A DNA stretch of 64,000 nucleotides from Donghicola mangrovi (GCF_013377535.1 NZ_JABCJE010000001.1:1-64000); one strand, 5' to 3'. Positions 1 to 8,391 are shown, counted from the stretch's first letter. Program-made: numbers and translations. Notes: generated by a model from the sequence alone, not told the origin.

Positions 1-45
1 GGTCAAAACCTTCACATCCGCCAATGAGGTTTCTTCAATTTGCAT
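1..45 (-). CDS. rfbC: dTDP-4-dehydrorhamnose 3,5-epimerase, N-terminal fragment (runs off the window)
   Basis: Only the first 15 codons are present. They read MQIEETSLADVKVLT from an ATG at 45, which matches the conserved N-terminus of RfbC/RmlC, the cupin-fold epimerase of dTDP-L-rhamnose synthesis. A purine-rich GGGGA lies upstream of the start on the minus strand. The call rests on a very short stretch, but it fits the polysaccharide theme of the window. The 237 bp between this start and the next gene are AT-rich and show no gene or clear terminator. Confidence 0.6.
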   Translation of the reverse strand, partial: MQIEETSLADVKVLT

Positions 46-282
46 GATCCATTCCCCAGTTTAATATATTGAATCTCCTTAGCAATATGTCGACCGGTTT
101 CCATCGCAAAATGGGAGCATGTGCAGACACTTTATTACTTAATAATTTTATCTAATCTTATCTCGCATATTTCGAAAATCATTATCCGCCACCACACAGG
201 GATGACCCCAAATCACCCAATCATCAAACCCAGGCCATCGAAAAATAAATGATTAATGACAGGTATGAATAAATAAAACAAG

Positions 283-1125
283 CTACTTTCTAAAAATCTT
301 AACCCTGCCGCCCTGGCTACCCCGATCGGGAATTTCCCTACTAAAAGATTCATCCAAAGCCTCATGATTTGAAGGCTGATGCCAGACTTTTATTCCTATC
401 AATCTGTCTCGAATGTGACTTCCAGATAAAGACACTTTCCGTCCAGACTTCCTTATAAGCCCGAAATCCTTATACCGTGCCTCCACACAAATATGCCCTC
501 GGCTACTTTCGTCCATCAATATCTCCAATGGACCTAGAGGCCTAGATTGCCCACGGCTCCCGATGAACTCGCCAGAAGAGACTGTTTCACCAGCATTCAA
601 ATCCCTAAGAAAAACCCTCGGGAAATCGACCAAAGGAAGACGAAGTCCTTCAATGAAATCCTCGCTACTGCCCCCTCGGAGCCAATCTCCAGGTCTCACA
701 TAGACATCCCCCCGATTGGAGATATGTGCCATCACATCACGATCGCGACCTTGATCATGTCGGTTAAATTTCCCATTGGGCGCTGGATATCCCTCAAATT
801 CTGGAGAACGATCTTCCCGAGTAGCTCCACGCCGCTTTGCAATTTGACGTGATAAAGGCTCTAATTTGATACCACCTCGAGCAGGGACACCAAAATCTCT
901 GCTCTCAATATTCAAAGTCAAAGTGGCGGGACGTAAACACTGAACAACGAAAAAGTCTCCGACTTTTTTAAGTGGATCAGAGCCACAAGTGGGATCAAGT
1001 ATGATCTTCACATCATGCGCAAAGTACTCGGAGACACTTGCGCTAATTATTGCATTAGCTTCGCCACTTGCATCATCGTACTTAAGCAAAAATAAGCCAG
1101 GATTTAAATTAATATTTTGCTTCAT
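283..1125 (-). CDS. Hypothetical 280-aa protein downstream of a type I secretion pair
   Basis: I do not recognise this protein. It is 280 aa, hydrophilic, rich in Gly, Arg, Asp and Ser, and has no signal peptide, membrane segment or glycine-rich RTX nonapeptides. Residues 75-95 and 160-225 look beta-strand-like. The start at 1125 is preceded by a good ribosome site (AGGAAG), and only 18 bp separate it from the adaptor gene upstream, so it is the last gene of the secretion operon. The position suggests a transported substrate or an accessory protein, but this is inference from context only. Base composition is AT-rich like its neighbours and unlike the rest of the window. Confidence 0.6.
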   Translation of the reverse strand: MKQNINLNPGLFLLKYDDASGEANAIISASVSEYFAHDVKIILDPTCGSDPLKKVGDFFVVQCLRPATLTLNIESRDFGVPARGGIKLEPLSRQIAKRRGATREDRSPEFEGYPAPNGKFNRHDQGRDRDVMAHISNRGDVYVRPGDWLRGGSSEDFIEGLRLPLVDFPRVFLRDLNAGETVSSGEFIGSRGQSRPLGPLEILMDESSRGHICVEARYKDFGLIRKSGRKVSLSGSHIRDRLIGIKVWHQPSNHEALDESFSREIPDRGSQGGRVKIFRK

Positions 1126-1143
1126 ATTTTGGCTTCCTATTTA

Positions 1144-2511
1144 CTACTCTTCTCTCATCGCACCCTGCCAACGCTGCGTGATTGGCGATAAAATGTACTC
1201 AAGAGCGGTTCGCTTTCCAGTAGGCAAGACTACCGACACAGTCATGCCCGCAACTAACTTACTTTTAATTTCTTTTGGAATTGTATCGGTGTCCATTTGG
1301 ACTTCGGCCTCATAGTAACCTACACCCGAAGACCCATCCACGATCCTATCTCTAGAAATAGAAATCAATTCACCTTCAGCAGGATTAGCTTCAACACTCT
1401 TGAATGCTGGAAATGTGATTTGCGCTTCGGTTCCTGGAAAAATATTCTCAACATCATTCGGATCTATTTTCACTGCAATTACGTAATCATTATCAGCGGG
1501 AGCAATCTTCATGATTACTTCACGCGGAGTAATTACGGCACCAATCGTGCCCAGAATGCTTTCTTGAACCGTACCACTTACTGGTGCGTGCACCTCTACT
1601 CTCCGCAGAGAATCGCGCGCGACGATCAGGTTGCTCTCGATTTCCGATATTTCACTGTTGATCGCATCCAAGCTTTCCGCAGCCTGTCTCCGATACTCAT
1701 CGGTTGACTGCTGAATCTGCAACTCAAGTGACGATATTTCTTGGTTCGCCCTCGCAATATCAATTTCCGACTGCGAAATTTTCTCTTCCAGGTCAAGCTG
1801 GTCTCTACGTAAGCTAAGGACCTTAGCTTGACTGGTGAGCTTCTTTCCCAAAAGGTTTTCTTGCGCATTCAACTCCTGCTCGATTAAAGCCAACGCGCGT
1901 TTTGCGACATTTTTCTGGAGCTCAATACCTTCTATTTCCACTTTAGTCTGCTGGATCTGAGTACGTAGAATGCTCTCCGACTGACTTAGCGTCGTGCGCT
2001 CAAGGTTAAACCTCTGCATCTCCTCATCAAGAAGACCATGAACCTCTGAATTTCCAACAGCCAGTTTCAATAGCTCTTCGGGAAATGAAAAACTTTCACT
2101 CAGGCTTAACTCTTCAAGAAAGCGGAAACGTTTGGCCTTATCTCCGATAAGCTGCAGACTCAATAAATCTTCTGCTGCTTGGTAACGCGTAGGATCCAGC
2201 TTGAGCAAAACATCACCTTGCTCAACACGCTGTCCATCGCGCACGAGTATTTCCGATACAATACCACCTTCAAGGTGCTGGATCAGTTTGGTTGTCCCTG
2301 CATTTTCCAAGACGCCAGTGGCCACCGCAGCACTGTCCAATCTAGCCGTGTAAAGCCACCACCCCACACCGCCAAAGCAAAAAAATACCAGAACAATACA
2401 GTTACGGATAGAGGCCCTCAAAAGGCTGGCTCTAGCGCTAACCCTCGGAGCATTAGGTAATTTCTTGGGTTGAAAAAGGCTTTTCTCAGACGGCATAGAA
2501 ATATCTGTCAT
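1144..2511 (-). CDS. HlyD-family type I secretion membrane-fusion (adaptor) protein
   Basis: The 455-aa product is the periplasmic adaptor linking an inner-membrane ABC exporter to an outer-membrane TolC-type channel. It has a short cytoplasmic N-terminus, one membrane segment at about residues 37-55, a lipoyl half-motif around 75-107 (QHLEGGIVSEILVRDGQ), a long coiled coil from about 115 to 300, and the family-typical C-terminus with PTGKRTALEYILSPI. The length is normal for PrtE/PrsE-like adaptors. Its ATG overlaps the stop of the upstream ATPase gene as ATGA, so the two are translationally coupled. No TolC-like gene is in the window, so the outer-membrane partner must be encoded elsewhere. 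Confidence 0.93.
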   Translation of the reverse strand: MTDISMPSEKSLFQPKKLPNAPRVSARASLLRASIRNCIVLVFFCFGGVGWWLYTARLDSAAVATGVLENAGTTKLIQHLEGGIVSEILVRDGQRVEQGDVLLKLDPTRYQAAEDLLSLQLIGDKAKRFRFLEELSLSESFSFPEELLKLAVGNSEVHGLLDEEMQRFNLERTTLSQSESILRTQIQQTKVEIEGIELQKNVAKRALALIEQELNAQENLLGKKLTSQAKVLSLRRDQLDLEEKISQSEIDIARANQEISSLELQIQQSTDEYRRQAAESLDAINSEISEIESNLIVARDSLRRVEVHAPVSGTVQESILGTIGAVITPREVIMKIAPADNDYVIAVKIDPNDVENIFPGTEAQITFPAFKSVEANPAEGELISISRDRIVDGSSGVGYYEAEVQMDTDTIPKEIKSKLVAGMTVSVVLPTGKRTALEYILSPITQRWQGAMREE

Positions 2512-4217
2512 GACGCCAAACCTCTGATTTGACTATCATCGTCACCTTCCTGCGATATCAGTCGATTTCCAGACTTTTCCAAACGCCCCAGCATATCCCC
2601 TTTCGTTGTAAAGGAATGCATATAACCATCTTTAATGACGAGGACATAATCACAGACATCTAGCAGAGTCGTTTTGTGAGTGCTGAAGAAAACCGAGGCC
2701 CCCTCCCGTTTCATCTCTAGAATACTATAGGCCAGATGCTTTTCTCCGGCTGCATCCAGAGCTGAATCTGGTTCATCTAGAACAATAATTTTAGGAACTC
2801 GAAAGTATGCTCGAGCCAATCCTATTCTTTGTCGTTGTCCACCGGACAATGGAGAGCCGTCAGGACCGAGTCTGAAGTTCAAACCACGCTCCAGTCCTTG
2901 CACCATCTCCAGCGCTCCAGCGCGGCCTAGAGCTTCTAGTATCGCGGTGCTATCTTCGTCAGCCGGCAGAAAACGCGAGACATTTTCACCTACTGTTCCG
3001 GGTAGCAAATCTACGGATTGAGGTAGGTAGCCTATCCCTGCCCCTCTCTGCTCATCAGGCCACTGATCCAGTGGAAAGCCGTCGATTTTAATTTGCCCCG
3101 AAGTTGGTTTGGCGGCACCTGCAAGCAGCCTCAGAAGTGTCGACTTACCCGCTCCACTTGGACCGATAACAGCAACTGCTGATCCCGCAGGAACACTGAA
3201 CCGAATGCCGGAGAGAAGGTTTTTGCCGTTGCCTGTGCGATAGTAAACTTGATCGCAGGCTAGATGCCCCTTCATCTTCGGAAGCGTCGTTTTGGGTTCT
3301 GATTGGTTCTTCTGAAGCAATGTGCTGAGACGCTCCATGGCATCGCGCGTTTCCTGGACAGTCGACCAGTTCTTCGCAATACCCAGAACAGGGCTAACCC
3401 CTCGCAACATCACCGTGAAGGCCGCGAACCCGACTTCAGCCGTAACCTCATCAAGCAAGTACAGCACCGCACCCACACCAACGATCAAAACCATGAGACC
3501 TTTTTGAAGCATGCTCATGATAGACTCGACACGGCGAGCCGAAACCTTCCCCCGCATTAGATCATCAGAGGCCTCGCTCTGGAGAACCGACCATTCGCGC
3601 CTGACCCCAGGCAAAAGACCCATCGCGCGCACAACGTCGCTTTTTGATGCAGTCGCTAGACCGAACGCAAAGGCACGATCCTCCAAGGGCTTGGCAGAGC
3701 GTCTTGCAGCCTTCCAAATACGTCTTGCATAATAACCCAGAGCAGCGATCACCAATATATAAGTCACAGCGAGCCAACCAAAAACCGGGTGCAGCAAGTA
3801 TAAAACCGCCACAAAAAGAGGCGTCAGGGAGCTGTCTAGAAGGTTTCCAACAAAACTACCGGTTACACCATCACGGAAGGTCGCAACATCAGCATAGGAT
3901 TTGAACGCATCCTTCTCACTGCCTTGATGCACGGCATCAAACACTGAGGTTCGCAATTGATGATCAATATCAAAGCCAATTGCCGAAAGGGCGTTATCCC
4001 TATAATAACCGATGGCAGCCCATACGATCAGTAGGAATACTGTCAAAATTGTAAGGAATGCGAACGTTTCCCAGCTACGGCTTGTATATACTCGAGAGTG
4101 TATTTGCATAAGATACAAAAATGGAGACAGTGACAGGCAAGCAGCGAACGCGCTAACAAGCCAGAGCGTAAAGTAGTGGAAATTGTATCGCTTCAATAAT
4201 ATTGATATATTCATCAA
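2508..4217 (-). CDS. Type I secretion system permease/ATPase (PrtD/PrsD-like)
   Basis: This 569-aa half-transporter energises one-step protein export. Transmembrane helices occupy about residues 15-285. The nucleotide-binding domain follows, with Walker A GPSGAGKS at 352-359, Q-loop Q400, signature LSGGQ at 457-461, Walker B IIVLDE at 477-482 and the switch His at 514. There is no N-terminal C39 peptidase domain, so it belongs to the PrtD group and not the bacteriocin exporters. Two ATGs in tandem (4217, 4214) could start it; the ribosome site is weak. It is the first gene of the operon and shares a 49-bp divergent promoter region with the SapC-like genes. Confidence 0.93.
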   Translation of the reverse strand: MMNISILLKRYNFHYFTLWLVSAFAACLSLSPFLYLMQIHSRVYTSRSWETFAFLTILTVFLLIVWAAIGYYRDNALSAIGFDIDHQLRTSVFDAVHQGSEKDAFKSYADVATFRDGVTGSFVGNLLDSSLTPLFVAVLYLLHPVFGWLAVTYILVIAALGYYARRIWKAARRSAKPLEDRAFAFGLATASKSDVVRAMGLLPGVRREWSVLQSEASDDLMRGKVSARRVESIMSMLQKGLMVLIVGVGAVLYLLDEVTAEVGFAAFTVMLRGVSPVLGIAKNWSTVQETRDAMERLSTLLQKNQSEPKTTLPKMKGHLACDQVYYRTGNGKNLLSGIRFSVPAGSAVAVIGPSGAGKSTLLRLLAGAAKPTSGQIKIDGFPLDQWPDEQRGAGIGYLPQSVDLLPGTVGENVSRFLPADEDSTAILEALGRAGALEMVQGLERGLNFRLGPDGSPLSGGQRQRIGLARAYFRVPKIIVLDEPDSALDAAGEKHLAYSILEMKREGASVFFSTHKTTLLDVCDYVLVIKDGYMHSFTTKGDMLGRLEKSGNRLISQEGDDDSQIRGLAS

Positions 4218-4266
4218 TCTGCCAAATGCCCTTAAAAAATGAAGGGCGCAACCAAAGGTTTTCTCA
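4218..4266. promoter_or_regulatory. Divergent promoter region with a 6-bp inverted repeat
   Basis: Only 49 bp separate the starts of the secretion operon (minus) and the SapC-like pair (plus). The interval contains GCCCTT (4228-4233) and AAGGGC (4242-4247), a perfect inverted repeat around an A-rich 8-nt centre. It is placed where a regulator could act on both transcripts. No clear -35/-10 pair could be assigned. Confidence 0.35.
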
Positions 4267-4968
4267 ATGTTGTACCAATCTTTTGTACCACTTCAAGAGC
4301 TTTGGAACACGGCTCACAGGATATTTGACCCACTGTCGTACAAGGAAACTGTAAGCGAAAGATTCATACCAGTATGCCTCGAAGAGGCATTCAAGTTGTG
4401 CGCGTATTATCCAATAGTCTGGTGTCGCAATGAAGTCGGCGACCTAGAATTAATCGCAGTTAGACAATTAAGGAGCGAGGTGAGCACTTTAAACCCTGAC
4501 CAAATCCGTACCAACTGCCTGCCCTTGGCCTTACAGGCATTTCCTTTTAGATACAAAAACTTAAGTGGAGGAGACCTCGAACTAGGACTGGAGCGAACAA
4601 CACCTATGTCAGAACGCAACATTGGCACTTATATCTACGACCACCTTGGCAATTTTCAGACAGGAGCGGAGCTCAAGATCCGATCTTTGGAACGCTTCAA
4701 AAGCAACTATACATGCCAAAAAATTCTTACAAATAATCTACTTCGGCACTCAATGCTCGAGCCTGTAAATATGCCTGAGCAGCTTTGCAAGAAATGCCAG
4801 CTGCCAGATTTTTTTGCTGCCATCGAGCACCCAGATCCGCAACTTTCGCTTCAATCCATCCCAAAATCCGATCAAAAAATGGTACTAACTTTTCTCACGG
4901 CGCAACGCCTCTCGCTGTTCAAAATGGCTACGATTATCGGTCAATCAAAGATTTTTCAACAAAAATGA
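4267..4968 (+). CDS. SapC family protein, copy 1
   Basis: The 233-aa product resembles the SapC family, named after a Campylobacter S-layer secretion gene and often mislabelled as a peptide ABC transporter permease. Residues about 38-105 carry the typical pattern: an aliphatic-Tyr-Pro-Ile-Val strand (YYPIVWCRNEVGDLELIAV), then a stretch describing output and a Pro-Phe motif. The C-terminus (EPV..., DFFAAIEHP, AQRLSLFKMATIIG) matches the family's tail. A CKKC pair lies in the C-terminal part. There are no membrane segments. The biochemical role of SapC proteins is not known. It overlaps the next gene by ATGA and is divergent from a type I exporter, which suggests a link to secretion or the cell surface. 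Confidence 0.65.
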   Translation: MLYQSFVPLQELWNTAHRIFDPLSYKETVSERFIPVCLEEAFKLCAYYPIVWCRNEVGDLELIAVRQLRSEVSTLNPDQIRTNCLPLALQAFPFRYKNLSGGDLELGLERTTPMSERNIGTYIYDHLGNFQTGAELKIRSLERFKSNYTCQKILTNNLLRHSMLEPVNMPEQLCKKCQLPDFFAAIEHPDPQLSLQSIPKSDQKMVLTFLTAQRLSLFKMATIIGQSKIFQQK

Positions 4969-5681
4969 CACTATGGCATGACCCTTTCTTCGAAAAAGCC
5001 CGCCCGCAATTGCCTAGCCAGCAAAAAGATGGGCGCGTTGAGATCGCAAATGAAAATTTTGAAAAACTAGATTGCCTGAGCTTCTGCCCAGTGGCGCAGA
5101 GTGAACTGCATCTGATCTCCCACCATTTACCTATTTGCGCAATGGAAGGCCTGCATGGCCCTGAGGTAGTACTAGACCTTAGGCCAGAAAATATTTTGCG
5201 CGCCCCACTCAATCGAGATGGGAAATGGTCTTTACGGTATAAGCCTCTAGCATTGCGCTTACTACCAATCGCCGCAAGCAATGATGGAGAATTGTATTCA
5301 GTTTACAAAAAAAACTTCTCCGAAGCCGAAGAAAAAAAAATAATCAATGCAACAGCAAATGGAAGCATATTATCTAATTACGCCAGCGGCAGAAAGAGGC
5401 TAACAGATTCCATTAGAATTCTAATTGATGAAAACTACCTAGAAAAGCCTAATGACGGGCATTTTTACAAGATTAACTACAAGTTGACTTTTGACCAAAC
5501 CGCCTCCATTCCCGATCCATTTTCCTTTCAGCTACTGGTCATCATGATTTTTTCCCAAAAAAACCTACGAGAAAGCGACCTAGAGTACAATCTTTTCCTT
5601 AAGGAAATCCAATTTGAGCCTGCCATCACAGAACTCGATTTCACTGACTTTCTCTCAAAAGCCTCGAACATAAATTTCTGA
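4965..5681 (+). CDS. SapC-like protein, copy 2 (divergent paralogue)
   Basis: I place the start at the ATG at 4965, which overlaps the preceding stop as ATGA; the reading frame is open further upstream but that part lies inside the first gene. The product is 238 aa. Its N-terminal half has SapC-like elements (a HHLPICAMEGLHGPEVVLDL strand pair followed by KPLALRLLPI), but the C-terminal half is more diverged and rich in Lys, Asn and Phe. No signal peptide or membrane segment is seen. The tight coupling suggests equimolar production, possibly a heteromer with copy 1. The gene is AT-rich. Function unknown. Confidence 0.6.
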   Translation: MTLWHDPFFEKARPQLPSQQKDGRVEIANENFEKLDCLSFCPVAQSELHLISHHLPICAMEGLHGPEVVLDLRPENILRAPLNRDGKWSLRYKPLALRLLPIAASNDGELYSVYKKNFSEAEEKKIINATANGSILSNYASGRKRLTDSIRILIDENYLEKPNDGHFYKINYKLTFDQTASIPDPFSFQLLVIMIFSQKNLRESDLEYNLFLKEIQFEPAITELDFTDFLSKASNINF

Positions 5682-5902
5682 GGCCCCAACTACGCTCAGA
5701 CCTCAATGTGTAAGTATTAATTAATTTTTTAGCTTTGCAAGAGGGCCTCCTATATGGGTAAAATATTTGATATAAAATTGCCTATCGCCGGTTTATCTTT
5801 CAAATTCAGAGCGTGCTGGACTGCTCTGCCTGCTGAAAACTGGACCATTTGAAGCTGGAGTTTTCGGCTAATCTTTCCTGGCTGGGAGAGGAGCGGAAAC
5901 GT

Positions 5903-6169
5903 ATGAAAGCATCGAAGTTTACGGACGCGCAGAAGGCGTTCATTTTGCGTCAAGGCGAAGACGGGATGCCTGTTGCTGAGATTTGCCGCAAAGCTGGGAT
6001 CAGTCAGGCGACCTACTTCAATTGGAAGAAAAAATACGGCGGGCTACTGCCGGACGAGATGCGACGGTTGAAGCTGCTTGAAGACGAAAATGCTCGGCTG
6101 AAGAAGATCGTCGCGGACCTGACGCTGGACCGCGAAATGCTGCAAGATGTCATCCGCCGAAAGCTCTGA
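5903..6169 (+). CDS. IS3-family transposase OrfA
   Basis: The 88-aa product is the DNA-binding half of an IS3 transposase. It has an N-terminal helix-turn-helix (PVAEICRKAGISQATYFNWK, about residues 26-45) and a C-terminal leucine-zipper-like stretch (RRLKLLEDENARLKKIV). I chose ATG 5903, preceded by GGAGAGGAG; the frame is open from 5849. Homologous coding continues in the -1 frame just before the stop, as expected for an OrfAB fusion made by programmed frameshifting. The HTH and YFNWKKKYGG type points to the IS407-like group. Confidence 0.88.
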   Translation: MKASKFTDAQKAFILRQGEDGMPVAEICRKAGISQATYFNWKKKYGGLLPDEMRRLKLLEDENARLKKIVADLTLDREMLQDVIRRKL

Positions 6170-6201
6170 AGCCGGAACGGTCGCGTGAACTCGTTCGCGG
6201 G

Positions 6202-7049
6202 ATGTGCGCAGATTGGGCGGTCTCGATCCGCAGGGCTTGTGGGGCCTTGCGCTTTGACTGCTCGAGCTACCACTACAAATCCTGCCGCACGGATCCGGCA
6301 GCGCTGAAGGCGCGGATTAAAGAGATATGCGAAACGCGGGTTCGCTATGGTTACCGGTGTGTGCATGTCGTCCTTGATCGCGAAGGTTGGCGCCACAGCA
6401 TCAAGAAAACTTACAGTGTTTACAGGGCTATGGGCATGCAGTTGCGGAACAAGACACCGAAGCGGCGCGTGAAGGCAAAGCTACGCGAGGATCGCGCCGA
6501 AGCCGTCGGACCGAACGATGTTTGGGCGATGGATTTTGTCCACGACCAGCTGGCACTGGGGCAGAAATTGCGCATTCTGACGGTCGTCGACACCCACTCG
6601 CGGTTCTGCCCTGTTTTGGATGCCCGCTTCAGCTACCGCGGTGAAGACGTCGTAAAGACCTTGGAAAAGGTCTGCGCAAAAGCGGGTTATCCGAAAACCA
6701 TAAGGGTCGATAATGGCAGCGAATTCGTGTCGCGTGACCTCGATCTGTGGGCCTACGCAAAGGGTGTGACACTGGACTTCTCGCGGCCCGGCAAACCAAC
6801 CGACAACGGCTTCATCTTGCGTCGGGGAAAACAGTCTCCCAGACTGTTTCCTCTTACCTCCTCACCTTCAACAGCAAGCTCCGGTCCGAATGCCTGAACG
6901 CACACTGGTTCATGACGCTTGCGGATGCCGGTGAAAAACTGGGGGATTGGCGTAGACACTACAACGACGACAGACCACACAGCGCCATCGGATATAACGT
7001 CCCAAGCGCATTGCACTTTCCCGGTGACGCAACCAGCCCGTCATCGTGA
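6202..7049 (+). pseudogene. IS3-family transposase OrfB, frameshifted by insertion at the catalytic Glu
   Basis: The frame contains the integrase core: first Asp in WAMDFVHDQL (about 6528) and second Asp in IRVDNGSEF (about 6711). Exactly 35 residues after the second Asp, where DD35E transposases carry Glu, the reading ...PTDNGFI stops matching. It resumes 50 bp later in another frame as FNSKLRSECLNAHWF, ending at 7049. The family normally has Glu-Ala between FI and FN, so about 44 extra bases were gained, which removes the catalytic Glu and shifts the frame. Homology begins upstream of 6202, near 6150, in the -1 frame relative to OrfA. Confidence 0.85.
6817..6866. repeat. Palindrome-containing insertion inside the transposase gene
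   Basis: These 50 bases separate the two matching halves of OrfB. At their centre AAACAGTCT (6829-6837), CCC, AGACTGTTT (6841-6849) forms a perfect 9-bp stem with a 3-nt loop. The stem, the sharp boundaries and the location inside a gene suggest a small REP- or MITE-like mobile palindrome, not random decay. No second copy was noticed in this window. Confidence 0.6.
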
Positions 7050-7092
7050 GCAAGGGCCCGAAACTCCAGCTTCGGGTGGTCCAGAGTTGGTA

Positions 7093-7527
7093 GGCGCAGC
7101 ACAGCTTTCGCTCCCAAAAAGAATTGGCCACCGTCTCGCCATTGTCTCTCGGACCAATGGCGTTCCAATGGCTCAATCGCCGATCTTGGCGTGGAGCTCC
7201 CTCACTGGCTCCTCATCAATCACCGGCTTCTTGCGGCTTCCCCGCTCAAACACGCCTGAAGCGCCTTCGAGCAGGGCTCGCTTCCATTGATGGATCATCC
7301 CCGCCTCTCGCTGTTTGCTTCGCAATCACCTGCCGGTAACAGATGCACCCAAACCGGCTTGCCAGCTCGGCGGCCGTCTCCTCGCCTTTCAGGGCTTCCA
7401 GCGTGACCTTCGCCTTGAAACTAGGCGCGTTCTGCTAGCGTTTCTACATCTCTGATCTCCTTCTCACCGAAGACCAGCAGACTGCAAATCGTATCTTACG
7501 TCAGTGTCCGAATTTCGGGGGCAGCTC
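7093..7527 (-). mobile_element. Remnant of a second IS3-family element (left end plus decayed orfA)
   Basis: Read on the minus strand, a terminal sequence TGCCCCCGAAATTCGGACAC starts near 7523. It is typical of IS3-group ends and is followed by a ribosome site and a decayed orfA. The element is cut off close to the right end of the neighbouring IS, so its orfB and other end are missing. The two elements together form a scar between the AT-rich left region and the GC-rich chromosome. Confidence 0.65.
7173..7449 (-). pseudogene. Decayed IS3-family OrfA
   Basis: The minus strand from 7449 reads ATG TAG AAA CGC TAG, with stops at codons 2 and 5. It then reads NAPSFKAKVTLEALKGEE, the classic OrfA start. 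After a frameshift near the helix-turn-helix it continues as MIHQWKRALLEGASGVFERG and ELHAKIGD before a stop at 7173. Both halves are clear matches to IS3-group OrfA, but the gene has at least two nonsense codons and one frameshift. Confidence 0.75.
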
Positions 7528-7716
7528 GATCCTCCGCCTTTCACGCATCTCACGCAAAAATGCCCCGCCCCATAGCGGCGCGGCTGCACCATCTTTCTGG
7601 GAAATAGTCCACACACGGGATTTTTATTGCATCGAATTGCCCAGTTCGGAGTTCCTTAGGTTGACATGCCCCGTCACAAGGGGCGTTTTCGCGATTATAT
7701 AAAGAAGGACCATTTC

Positions 7717-8382
7717 ATGCTGACCAGACGCCATTTCATCCAGACGTCAGCCGCGCTGTTCTCCGCGCCGCTGGCAAGCCCCGCCTTCGCGGCCGTGACC
7801 TCGCAGCCGGGCAAGTGGGACAGTTGGGATGCCCAAGTGACGCCGGTCGATTATGATCCTGCCACCAGCAACCCTTGGGGCCTGCACAAGCGGTTCCTGC
7901 CTGTTCAGGTCGAGACCAAATCGGGCCTGCGCGCCGGTGATATCCATGTCGATGCGGTTGCGCGCTATCTCTACCATGTGCGTGGTGACGGCACCGCGAT
8001 GCGCTATGGCGTGGCGATCGCCAAGGGGAACCTTTACGAGCCCGGCAACTATACCATCCGCCGCAAGGCGAAATGGCCGACCTGGACTCCGACCCCCGCG
8101 ATGATCAAGCGTGACCCCGACATCTATGCCCAGCACGCGGACGGGATGCCCGGTGGCCCCTCGAACCCGCTCGGCTCGCGCGCGCTCTATCTGTTCCAGG
8201 GAAGCCGCGACACCTATCTGCGCATCCACGGCACGCCCTATCCCAAATCGGTCGGCGGCCGGGCAAGCTCTGGCTGTGTGCGGATGGTGATGGCGCATAT
8301 CATTGATCTGTACGAGCACGTGGATACCGGCGTCACCGCCCATCTGTATCCGCCCGAGGACATGATCACCGCCACCAGCTGA
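7717..8382 (+). CDS. Secreted L,D-transpeptidase (YkuD domain)
   Basis: The 221-aa protein starts at ATG 7717 behind AAGAAGGAC. Its N-terminus TRRHFIQTSAALFSAP is a twin-arginine-type signal ending near AFA (residue 25). The YkuD catalytic region has His171 (IHGT) and the SSGCVRM motif with nucleophile Cys187. Such enzymes cross-link peptidoglycan stem peptides or attach proteins to the wall in the periplasm. Length and motif order are normal for the alphaproteobacterial group. It is followed by a strong terminator and faces a lipoprotein gene on the other strand. Confidence 0.9.
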   Translation: MLTRRHFIQTSAALFSAPLASPAFAAVTSQPGKWDSWDAQVTPVDYDPATSNPWGLHKRFLPVQVETKSGLRAGDIHVDAVARYLYHVRGDGTAMRYGVAIAKGNLYEPGNYTIRRKAKWPTWTPTPAMIKRDPDIYAQHADGMPGGPSNPLGSRALYLFQGSRDTYLRIHGTPYPKSVGGRASSGCVRMVMAHIIDLYEHVDTGVTAHLYPPEDMITATS

Positions 8383-8391
8383 TCAAATGAA

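Larger units (their letters stand above)
5833..7090 (+). mobile_element. IS3-family insertion sequence, non-autonomous (broken transposase)
   Basis: The element is bounded by imperfect inverted repeats: CTGGACC...GAAGCTGGAGTTT around 5840-5865, and its complement around 7058-7087 (AAACTCCAGCTTCGGGTGGTCCAG). Inside are orfA and an orfB in the -1 frame, the standard IS3 arrangement. The length of about 1.26 kb is normal. Exact ends and target duplication could not be fixed; no convincing direct repeat flanks it. OrfB is broken, so the copy cannot move by itself. Confidence 0.8.

Noticed and set aside
547-852. Plus-strand frame within the unknown 280-aa gene
   Set aside because: The minus-strand gene has a good ribosome site and operon context; this frame has neither.
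283-1125. RTX repeats in the putative exporter substrate
   Set aside because: No GGxGxD nonapeptides occur; Gly and Asp are scattered.
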